Made by a program: the position numbers and the translations under genes. From Candidatus Woesearchaeota archaeon (lineage in GTDB: Archaea > Nanobdellota > Nanobdellia > SCGC-AAA011-G17 > GW2011-AR20): 26,950 nucleotides of DNA. The notes under the pieces were generated by a model. That model was not told where the DNA came from and did no database searches. It saw only the letters and a program-made list of their open reading frames with translations. Positions 1 to 6,121 of this stretch are shown one piece after another (the stretch's first letter is position 1; the number at the start of each line of letters is the position of its first letter). The stretch lies in the NCBI GenBank assembly GCA_018302885.1, contig JAGVZC010000006.1, positions 1 to 26,950 on the forward strand, read 5' to 3'.

Positions 1-14
1 AAGTAAGATTTATA

Positions 15-257
15 ATGCCTGTTAATTCTTTTTCCAGAATGGATGAAGGTGAAAGAGCAAAATATTATCTTGAATGGGAAAAATTATATAATTCAAATCC
101 CAATGTTTTTGATTTTGAAAAAGGAAGTATTGAATACTGGAGGATGGCTTCTTATTTTTTAGAACAAAAAGAGACGGGGGTTGTTGATCCAAATTTTGGT
201 ATTTGTCTTAATAAAATAAATAATTTATCCGAGATAACAGAAAAGCAATCTGAATAA
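15..257 (+). CDS. Small protein of unknown function
   Basis: This is an 80-residue soluble, charged protein with no signal peptide, membrane segment or motif that I recognise. Aromatic residues are frequent in the first half (YYLEWEKLY, EYWRMASYF). The frame stays open to the left edge of the window, so the gene may begin further upstream; the ATG used here is the first one inside the window. It ends 137 bases before the TrmB-family gene and is probably a separate transcript. The coding call rests only on length and neighbour orientation. Confidence 0.5.
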   Translation: MPVNSFSRMDEGERAKYYLEWEKLYNSNPNVFDFEKGSIEYWRMASYFLEQKETGVVDPNFGICLNKINNLSEITEKQSE

Positions 258-258
258 A

Positions 259-282
259 GTTACACTACATAATTGTTACACT
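259..282 (+). repeat. Direct repeat GTTACACT x2 upstream of the TrmB gene
   Basis: The octamer GTTACACT occurs at 259-266 and 275-282, exactly 16 bases apart, with a degenerate third copy (GTTACCT) at 313-319. It lies just upstream of a TATA-like stretch (ATATTTAAATAT, about 292-303). The arrangement would suit an activator or repressor binding site, but that is inference from position alone. Confidence 0.35.
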
Positions 283-326
283 TTAGAATAGCAATATTTA
301 AATATGAAGACAGTTACCTATTAACA

Positions 327-346
327 AGTAATAAGTGATTATTACT
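327..346. promoter_or_regulatory. Perfect 20-bp palindromic operator candidate
   Basis: AGTAATAA-GTGA-TTATTACT is a perfect 8-bp inverted repeat with a 4-base spacer. The TATA-like element near 292-303 predicts a transcription start close to 325, so the palindrome would sit on or just after the start site, a classic position for repression. TrmB-family proteins bind palindromes, so autoregulation by the following gene is a reasonable inference. Confidence 0.5.
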
Positions 347-367
347 GAAATATTAAAATAAAAAGAG

Positions 368-381
368 GGGTGATTGCACCC
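368..381 (+). promoter_or_regulatory. Short hairpin next to the ribosome binding site
   Basis: GGGTG-ATTG-CACCC forms a perfect 5-bp stem with a 4-base loop. It ends one base before the GGGGG ribosome-binding tract at 383-387, which lies 7 bases upstream of the TrmB-family ATG. The hairpin could influence ribosome access or compete with GGGGG for pairing. It is short, so it may be chance. Confidence 0.3.
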
Positions 382-394
382 AGGGGGTTAAATA

Positions 395-1219
395 ATGATT
401 GTGAAAGAGGAATTTTTAAGCAAGCTAAGACAATATTTTGGTTTAAATTTATATGAGGTTAAAATTTGGACTGCACTGCTTTCTCGTGGCGTTTCAACTG
501 CAGGTGAATTATCTGACATTGGTAATGTACCAAGATCAAGAGCGTATGATATTCTTGAATCACTGGAAAAAAAAGGCTTTGTAGTTATGAAACTTGGTAA
601 GCCAATCAAATACATAGCTGTAGAACCAAGAGAAGTTGTTGAGAGAGTAAAAAAATTAGTTCATGAAGAAGCAAAAGAAAAAGCAAAGAGACTTGATAAT
701 CTAAGGGGTGGAGACTTGCTTGACGAATTAAATTTACTTCATAAACAGGGCATTGAGTTCATTGAACCTACTGATTTGTCTGGAGCAATAAGAGGAAGGC
801 ATAATATGTATTCCCACATGGAAACTCTGTTGAAAGGCGCTGAAAAAAATGTTTCCATCATGACAACAAGCAAAGGATTAATAAGAAAAATTGAATTTTT
901 TAAATCAACGCTAGAGAAATTAAAAAGAAAAGGCGTTAACATCAAGATTGTCGCTCCAATCAACAAGGAATGCATGGATGTTGCAAGAGATCTCAGCAAA
1001 ATTGCAGAAGTAAAATCGGTCAACAACAACAAATTAGCAGGAAGATTTATGATAGTTGACGGAAAACAAGTGATGTTCATGGTAATGGATGATGATAAAG
1101 TACATCCAACATATGACATCGGTGTCTGGGTAACCACACCTTACTTCGCAAGCACACTGGATAATTTCTTTGCAACTGCATGGAAAGAAATGACCCCTTT
1201 AGCAAAAGTTAAGGTTTAA
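395..1219 (+). CDS. TrmB-family transcriptional regulator
   Basis: The 274-residue product has the TrmB plan. An N-terminal winged helix-turn-helix (about residues 8-75) includes the recognition segment VPRSRAYDILESLEKKGFV. A charged coiled-coil linker follows (about 80-110), then a C-terminal sensor/effector domain with the segment GRFMIVDGKQVMFMV near residue 220, similar to the PLD-like C-terminal domain of many archaeal TrmB proteins. Family members sense sugars or other metabolites and repress or activate transporter and metabolic genes; the ligand cannot be told here. The ATG has a strong GGGGG tract 7 bases upstream. No sugar transporter or glycolytic gene is adjacent, so it is either autoregulatory or a distant regulator. 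Its 3' end overlaps the convergent methylthiotransferase gene by 11 bases. Confidence 0.85.
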   Translation: MIVKEEFLSKLRQYFGLNLYEVKIWTALLSRGVSTAGELSDIGNVPRSRAYDILESLEKKGFVVMKLGKPIKYIAVEPREVVERVKKLVHEEAKEKAKRLDNLRGGDLLDELNLLHKQGIEFIEPTDLSGAIRGRHNMYSHMETLLKGAEKNVSIMTTSKGLIRKIEFFKSTLEKLKRKGVNIKIVAPINKECMDVARDLSKIAEVKSVNNNKLAGRFMIVDGKQVMFMVMDDDKVHPTYDIGVWVTTPYFASTLDNFFATAWKEMTPLAKVKV

Positions 1220-2276
1220 TTTCTTTATTTTTTTTATATAACTCTGTCAATCTTACTGACCTGTCTTTTATGATTTCAGAATTTAATTGTTTTAATTTAG
1301 AAGCCCTTGTTCCAGACCTTGATGAATATTTTGATATGTTCATTACTTCCGGTTTTATTTCATTCATCAAATCCAGAGTTTTCTGAAAATCTTCCTCGGT
1401 TTCTGTAGGATAACCAACAATTATATCTGTTGATATTGTAATATTTGAAAATTCATTTCTGAATTCAGAAACTATCTCCCTAAAATTTTTCACAGTATGA
1501 ATCCTAAACATGTGCTTCAATACTTCCTCGCTTCCTGACTGCACAGGAATGTGAAGAAATTTCATTATCTTATCTGAATGATAAATTTCAATCAAATCAT
1601 TCATGATTCTTTTTGCATGCCATGGATTCATCATTCCAATCCTTATCTTATAATCCCCTTCTATTGTTATCAGCTCATTCATCAAATCAGGCAAAGAAGT
1701 CTTGATATCAAGTCCATAAGCTCCAGTATCCTGTCCAGTAAGATAAATTGTTCTGCATCCACCATCAACAGCTTTCTGCAATTCTATCTTTATATCTCCT
1801 ATTCTATAAGAATTTAATGCACCCCTTGCTAATTTAGTTGCACAGAAAGAACAATTATTTGTGCAGCCCTCCTGAATGACAATTATTGCAGTATTTTTAT
1901 TTTTTCTTATTACAGGCAAATTTAATTTAGTTTCTTTTGTTTTTGAAAAAGTGTCCTTTTCTGCCTCTATTATATCATTTATTTTTGTTATTGAATTTGT
2001 ATCAAACACCGCCTTAATATTTGGAAATTTTTCTCTCAAATCAACTGTTTTAGTTAAACAACCACCAACAAACAGGTTCTTATCCTGATTATCTTTTATA
2101 TACTGAAATTCCCTTGACTGAGTTGAATTCTTTACTGAGCATGAATTCAATATTATAATATCTGCATTTTTCTCATTATTCATTATTTTATGCCCTTTTT
2201 CCATAAGCAATCCTGCCATTATCTCAGAATCATGTATGTTTGCCTGGCATCCAAAAGTTTGAATAAATATTTTCAT
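1209..2276 (-). CDS. Radical SAM tRNA methylthiotransferase (MiaB/MtaB family), no TRAM domain
   Basis: The N-terminal UPF0004 domain carries the three cluster cysteines (FGCQ at 10, NSCS at 46, GGCL at 73). The radical SAM motif CxxxCxxC has cysteines 138, 142 and 145 (EGCTNNCSFC). Archaeal members thiomethylate t6A37 in tRNAs reading ANN codons to give ms2t6A. The protein ends at residue 355, right after the radical SAM barrel, whereas typical family members exceed 400 residues and end in a TRAM RNA-binding domain; that domain is absent. A TTG at 2288 with AAGG 7 bases upstream would add 4 residues. I prefer the ATG at 2276 because family members begin close to this point and a TATA-like TTTTATTAA lies about 26 bases upstream. 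It is divergent from pyrG. Confidence 0.85.
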   Translation of the reverse strand: MKIFIQTFGCQANIHDSEIMAGLLMEKGHKIMNNEKNADIIILNSCSVKNSTQSREFQYIKDNQDKNLFVGGCLTKTVDLREKFPNIKAVFDTNSITKINDIIEAEKDTFSKTKETKLNLPVIRKNKNTAIIVIQEGCTNNCSFCATKLARGALNSYRIGDIKIELQKAVDGGCRTIYLTGQDTGAYGLDIKTSLPDLMNELITIEGDYKIRIGMMNPWHAKRIMNDLIEIYHSDKIMKFLHIPVQSGSEEVLKHMFRIHTVKNFREIVSEFRNEFSNITISTDIIVGYPTETEEDFQKTLDLMNEIKPEVMNISKYSSRSGTRASKLKQLNSEIIKDRSVRLTELYKKNKEIKP

Positions 2277-2340
2277 AAATCTGTTCAAAAAATATCCTTA
2301 ATAAAATTATCGTTGCAATATATATTCTTCAGCAAATGAG

Positions 2341-2352
2341 TTTTTATAAATA
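2341..2352 (+). promoter_or_regulatory. TATA box for leaderless pyrG transcript
   Basis: The stretch TTTTTATAAATA is centred about 24 bases upstream of the GTG start of pyrG. This is the spacing expected when an archaeal transcript begins at its own start codon. No Shine-Dalgarno sequence precedes the GTG, which supports a leaderless mRNA. Confidence 0.55.
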
Positions 2353-2370
2353 AAAAATGATTTTTCATTT

Positions 2371-3960
2371 GTGTCCCAAATAAAATATATCATATTTACC
2401 GGAGGAGTTCTGTCTGGCCTAGGCAAAGGTGTAGCTGCCGCTTCAATAGGGAAACTAATTTCCAATGGAAGAAAAGTTCTGCCAATAAAAATGGACGGCT
2501 ACCTCAATTATGATCCTGGAACCATGAATCCAATTGAGCATGGAGAGGTTTTTGTTCTTGATGACGGGGGGGAAGTTGACATGGATTTTGGGCATTATGA
2601 AAGATTTCTCAATGTAACATGCAAATTTGAATGGAACATCACAATGGGAAAGATATTTCACTCTTTGCTGGAAAAGGAGAGAGAAGGCAAGTTTCTCGGA
2701 AAAACTGTCCAATTAATTCCGCATGCAACTGATGAGATCAAAGAGAAAATATTTCATTTAGTTGAAAAAGAAAATCCTGACATTGTATTAATAGAAGTCG
2801 GAGGAACCGTAGGAGACATGGAGAATGAGCTGTTCATTGAAGCCTTAAGACAGCTTAGAAGGAAGATTGGAAAGGAGAATTTCCTTTTTATTCATCTTAC
2901 TTATGTCCCAATTCCAAAGAGCGTCAAGGAGCCAAAAACAAAACCAACACAGCAGAGCATCAGGCTGCTTAATCAAAGGGGCATTGAACCGGATATAATT
3001 ATAGCAAGATGCAAGGATTACATAGATGACAAAATAAAAGAAAAAATATCCCTGTTCTGCGGTTTGTCTGAAAAGGATGTCCTGTGCGGTGTTGATGTTG
3101 ATAATGTGTATAAAATTCCATTAATTTTTGAGTCACAGGGAATTGTTGAAAGAATAAACAGCAGGTTAAACACAGATTATATACCCACAATTGAAAATTG
3201 GAGAAATCTGGTCAACAATATAAACAGGGTTGACAATAAAAATATAACAATTGCAATCTGCGGAAAGTACACAAGACTTGAGGATTCTTATGCAAGCATA
3301 ATTGAATCATTGCACCACTGCTCTGCAAATCTTAATGTCAATATAAAACTGAAATGGATTGAGACAACTAATCTTGAAAATCCTGAAAAAGAAATGGAAG
3401 ATGTTAAAGGGGTTATAGTTCCCGGCGGATTTGGATTGAGGGGTGCTGAAGGAAAAATAAAAGTTATTAAATATGCAAGAGAAAAAAATATTCCATTTCT
3501 TGGATTGTGCTACGGTCTGCAATTGTCTATCATTGAATATGCAAGGAATGTATGCAAATTAATCAGCGCAAACTCAACTGAGATTGATCAAGATACTGAA
3601 ATACCCATAATTGACATCATTGAAGGCCATGAAAGCAAATTAGGAAAAGGAAAAACAATGAGGCTTGGAAGTTACAAGGCAGTCCTAAAAGAAAACTCCA
3701 AAGTTTATGATTTATACAAAAACAAAGAAGTGTTTGAGAGACACAGGCATCATTATGAGGTAAATCCAGAATATCACAAGATTCTTGAAGATAATGGATT
3801 ATCTTTATCTGGATTGTCTGAAGATGGAATTTTTGTTGAATTCATCGAGATTCCAAACCATAAATTCTTTGTTGCAACACAATCTCATCCTGAATTGAAA
3901 TCAAGCCTTGAAAAACCCGCTCCATTATTTTTTGGTTTTGTAAAAGCATGCTTAGATTAA
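2371..3960 (+). CDS. pyrG: CTP synthase
   Basis: CTP synthase converts UTP, ATP and glutamine to CTP in the last step of de novo pyrimidine nucleotide synthesis. The N-terminal synthetase domain opens with FTGGVLSGLGKG, the conserved ATP-binding loop. The C-terminal class I glutamine amidotransferase domain has the nucleophile cysteine in GLCYGLQL (near residue 386; commonly CLGMQ in the family), the TMRLGSYKA motif, and the His/Glu pair in SHPE near the C-terminus. The length of 529 residues is normal. The start is GTG, chosen because the protein begins at the usual place relative to the ATP loop and a TATA box lies 24 bases upstream. It supplies CTP, hence dCTP, to the deoxynucleotide genes further along. 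It is convergent with the primase gene. Confidence 0.97.
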   Translation: MSQIKYIIFTGGVLSGLGKGVAAASIGKLISNGRKVLPIKMDGYLNYDPGTMNPIEHGEVFVLDDGGEVDMDFGHYERFLNVTCKFEWNITMGKIFHSLLEKEREGKFLGKTVQLIPHATDEIKEKIFHLVEKENPDIVLIEVGGTVGDMENELFIEALRQLRRKIGKENFLFIHLTYVPIPKSVKEPKTKPTQQSIRLLNQRGIEPDIIIARCKDYIDDKIKEKISLFCGLSEKDVLCGVDVDNVYKIPLIFESQGIVERINSRLNTDYIPTIENWRNLVNNINRVDNKNITIAICGKYTRLEDSYASIIESLHHCSANLNVNIKLKWIETTNLENPEKEMEDVKGVIVPGGFGLRGAEGKIKVIKYAREKNIPFLGLCYGLQLSIIEYARNVCKLISANSTEIDQDTEIPIIDIIEGHESKLGKGKTMRLGSYKAVLKENSKVYDLYKNKEVFERHRHHYEVNPEYHKILEDNGLSLSGLSEDGIFVEFIEIPNHKFFVATQSHPELKSSLEKPAPLFFGFVKACLD

Positions 3961-3986
3961 GACATTTGTCTTTATAAAAATTTCTA

Positions 3987-4709
3987 TTATATTAGATATT
4001 TCTTATAATCTGGATTGAAATTTTCCAGTTCTTTTACAGAAAGAGGAGTGCATATTCTTGAGCATAAAGAATTCAATGAATAAGGAAGCCTCATCAGTCT
4101 TATTTTTCCGTAACTAACCCAAGGGTCTATCTTATATTTAAGAAACCTGTTGTTTAATTTTCCCCTCTCTGACATCCTGAAATTATACACTCCCTTGTCA
4201 AACACATGCAGATGAAACCCCCTTCCTGAATAAACTATCCTTACATTATTAAAATTCCTTTTTAATTCATTGTAAAATTCCAATGTTATTTCTGAAGCTT
4301 TTATTATCAAATCCTTATTGAATGACCATATTGATCTTGACTTTATTATATTTTCTGGGTCTATATCAAATGCCAATTCCTGCCCCAAGAAATTGTCTGA
4401 ATGAAATGCCTCGCTGAACTTGAAATTGCTTGGGCAATTTTCCGGGTTTTTGTAAATATTCCTGTCATAATATACATCCTCAGGAAGATGTTCTATTAAT
4501 TTTTCCCTTAATTCCTCATAAGAAATATTTGGCTTAAGAATCAAAAGCTTTCCAATATCTTTCTTGTTCTTTGCTATTTTTGTTTCAGTTCCAGCGTCAA
4601 TCGCAAAAAACTGCGGTTGAATAGGGAGGAATTCCCTGACTTTTTTTATGTTAAATTTATTTTTATAGAAATTTTCCCTTTGCTTAAGAGTTGACTTGCT
4701 GAAAGGCAT
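3987..4709 (-). CDS. Compact archaeo-eukaryotic primase small subunit (PriS-like)
   Basis: This 240-residue protein has the archaeo-eukaryotic primase motifs: LPEDVYYDRN (75-84), the metal-binding pair FDIDPEN (D115, D117), the nucleotide-binding SGRGFHLH (161-168), and KIDPWVS...IRLMRLPYSL, where D195 matches the third catalytic aspartate and 207-211 the RLPxSL motif. All catalytic positions are therefore present. It is much shorter than usual archaeal PriS (about 330-350 residues): only about 27 residues separate the SGR motif from D195, so the intervening subdomain is lost, and no zinc-binding cysteine set is visible. It is probably a replication primase catalytic subunit, or a PriS paralogue for repair or element replication. 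It is the last gene of a thioredoxin / DUF1858 / primase operon, 24 bases behind its neighbour. Confidence 0.8.
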   Translation of the reverse strand: MPFSKSTLKQRENFYKNKFNIKKVREFLPIQPQFFAIDAGTETKIAKNKKDIGKLLILKPNISYEELREKLIEHLPEDVYYDRNIYKNPENCPSNFKFSEAFHSDNFLGQELAFDIDPENIIKSRSIWSFNKDLIIKASEITLEFYNELKRNFNNVRIVYSGRGFHLHVFDKGVYNFRMSERGKLNNRFLKYKIDPWVSYGKIRLMRLPYSLNSLCSRICTPLSVKELENFNPDYKKYLI

Positions 4710-4733
4710 TAAAGAGATATGATTGCCTGATTT

Positions 4734-4928
4734 TTAAACTTTGTTAAGTTCATCAATTATATCCTTTATTTCCTTGTCTGAGAAACCGTGAACTTTCAAT
4801 CCCTGCCCAATGTTTTCAAAGTGTGAAGCCATGCAGCCAATACAATGCAATCCAGCATCTATCAGTATTTCTGCTTTCTTTGGATCCTGAGCAATTTCCT
4901 CTATTAAAGATTTTTTTGTAATTTTCAT
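4734..4928 (-). CDS. DUF1858 redox-disulfide domain protein
   Basis: This 64-residue single-domain protein resembles the DUF1858 / hybrid-cluster-protein-associated redox disulfide family. It has an N-terminal IAQDPKKAEILIDAG helix region and the characteristic CIGC pair (AGLHCIGCMASH, around residues 29-37), followed by a helical tail. The CxxC may cycle between dithiol and disulfide. Its ATG overlaps the thioredoxin stop codon (ATGA), so it is translationally coupled to thioredoxin, and a thioredoxin-partner role is the natural inference. Confidence 0.8.
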   Translation of the reverse strand: MKITKKSLIEEIAQDPKKAEILIDAGLHCIGCMASHFENIGQGLKVHGFSDKEIKDIIDELNKV

Positions 4929-5224
4929 TTTAAGTCTTGTTTCAATTCCTCTTTTGACTTAACACCAACAATTCTTTTTATTTCCTTTCCATTTTGGAAT
5001 AAAATCAATGTTGGAATTCCCTGAACTTCATATTGCTGAGCTACATCTGAATTTTCATCAACATTTAACTTGAAAAAGTTCACATTTTTTACTTCCTTTG
5101 ACAATTCCTCAAATATTGGAGCCAGCATTCTGCATGGTCCGCACCAGGATGCCCAAAAGTCGACCATTGATTTTCCCTTTGATATTTCTTCCTTAAAATT
5201 ATCTGAATTTATTTCTTTAACCAA
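4925..5224 (-). CDS. Thioredoxin
   Basis: The 99-residue protein shows the complete thioredoxin fold signature: VDFWASWCGPC with active-site cysteines 28 and 31, and the cis-proline loop GIPTL after QQYEVQ. It reduces protein disulfides in the cytoplasm. The start is TTG, supported by an AAGGGGG ribosome-binding tract ending 7 bases upstream. Its stop codon overlaps the DUF1858 start. The B12-dependent ribonucleotide reductase encoded a few genes away needs an external dithiol donor, and this thioredoxin is a plausible one; that link is inference. Confidence 0.95.
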   Translation of the reverse strand: MVKEINSDNFKEEISKGKSMVDFWASWCGPCRMLAPIFEELSKEVKNVNFFKLNVDENSDVAQQYEVQGIPTLILFQNGKEIKRIVGVKSKEELKQDLK

Positions 5225-5273
5225 ATTTATCGCCCCCTTAAAAAAATTTAATAATATTATTATTTAAAACTTT

Positions 5274-5549
5274 CTAATGCGAAAAGCTCATAATTGATTT
5301 ATACAACAACAAGATAGCTCCAAAATAGAATAATAAATCAAATCTTACTCCAAACACAAACAAAACAAAATAGAATGCAACAAGCAGATCCATCATGCTC
5401 AACAATTCCCCGAAGAATATCAATCCTTTTGCAACCAGGTAAAGGAACATCAATAATATAAGAATAGGTGAAATAATCCATCCATAATGTGTAATCACTA
5501 AAGTAAATAATGCAAGCAAATCCAGTATTCCAAATATCCAAATTATCAT
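5274..5549 (-). CDS. Small integral membrane protein of unknown function
   Basis: The 91-residue product is almost entirely hydrophobic, with about three transmembrane segments (roughly residues 2-19, 26-45 and 53-85, the last possibly two short helices) and few charges. No family is recognised. A TATA-like TTTATATAAT is centred about 24 bases upstream of the ATG, suggesting its own leaderless transcript. It is flanked by the thioredoxin operon and cobA but is separated from both by intergenic sequence. Confidence 0.6.
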   Translation of the reverse strand: MIIWIFGILDLLALFTLVITHYGWIISPILILLMFLYLVAKGLIFFGELLSMMDLLVAFYFVLFVFGVRFDLLFYFGAILLLYKSIMSFSH

Positions 5550-5607
5550 ATCAGCATAACATCAAATTATTATATAAAACTTACTATATGTAACCACTTT
5601 AAAGAAA

Positions 5608-6120
5608 TTAATATTCTATTCCTTTTCTAGCCAAGACACCATCATCATAAGGGTGCTTTATCTTGTTTATCTCTGAAACATAATTCGCCTTTTCTATTAT
5701 TGACAAAGGCATGTCCCTTCCAGTCAATACCAGCTCTGTTTTTTCCGGCTTTCTTCCTATCAAATCAAAAACAAGAGATTCATCAATGACTCCCCATGCA
5801 ATTCCAGGACCTATTTCATCAATCAAAATAACATCATAATTCAAATCATTTGTAATCTCATTCCAGAATTCCATAAATTCTTTTTTTAGGCTTTGCAATT
5901 CATCCTGATTATATGTCTTGAAAAAAGGGTGCAATGGCTTGAACTGAGAATAATTAAAACCAGAATTTTCAAAAAAGAATTGCTCTCCAGTATTCCTTTT
6001 GAATAACTGAATTATTTTCACACTTAAACCCCTTCCAAGTGCCCTAACTAACAAACCCATACCAGCAGAAGTTTTTCCCTTGCCTTCTCCTGTATAAACA
6101 TGAATCAGTCCTTTTTCCAT
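5608..6120 (-). CDS. cobA: Corrinoid adenosyltransferase (CobA/BtuR type)
   Basis: The enzyme transfers the adenosyl group of ATP to cob(I)alamin or related corrinoids to make adenosylcobalamin. Motifs are the N-terminal P-loop GEGKGKTSAG (residues 11-20), the DEIGPGIAWG block, ELVLTGRDMP, and the C-terminal KHPYDDGVLARKGIEY, all typical of the CobA/BtuR family; 170 residues is near the family length. I start at the ATG at 6120 because the P-loop must lie near the N-terminus and because this start is one base after the nrdJ stop. It is the third gene of nrdR-nrdJ-cobA, so the cofactor-activating enzyme is co-expressed with the reductase that uses adenosylcobalamin. No corrinoid synthesis gene is visible, which suggests corrinoid salvage. 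Confidence 0.93.
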   Translation of the reverse strand: MEKGLIHVYTGEGKGKTSAGMGLLVRALGRGLSVKIIQLFKRNTGEQFFFENSGFNYSQFKPLHPFFKTYNQDELQSLKKEFMEFWNEITNDLNYDVILIDEIGPGIAWGVIDESLVFDLIGRKPEKTELVLTGRDMPLSIIEKANYVSEINKIKHPYDDGVLARKGIEY

Positions 6121-6121
6121 A

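Noticed and set aside
3959..3972. AAGAC-ATTT-GTCTT hairpin after pyrG as a terminator
   Set aside because: The stem is only 5 bp and no convincing poly-T run follows directly; archaeal termination does not need such a hairpin.
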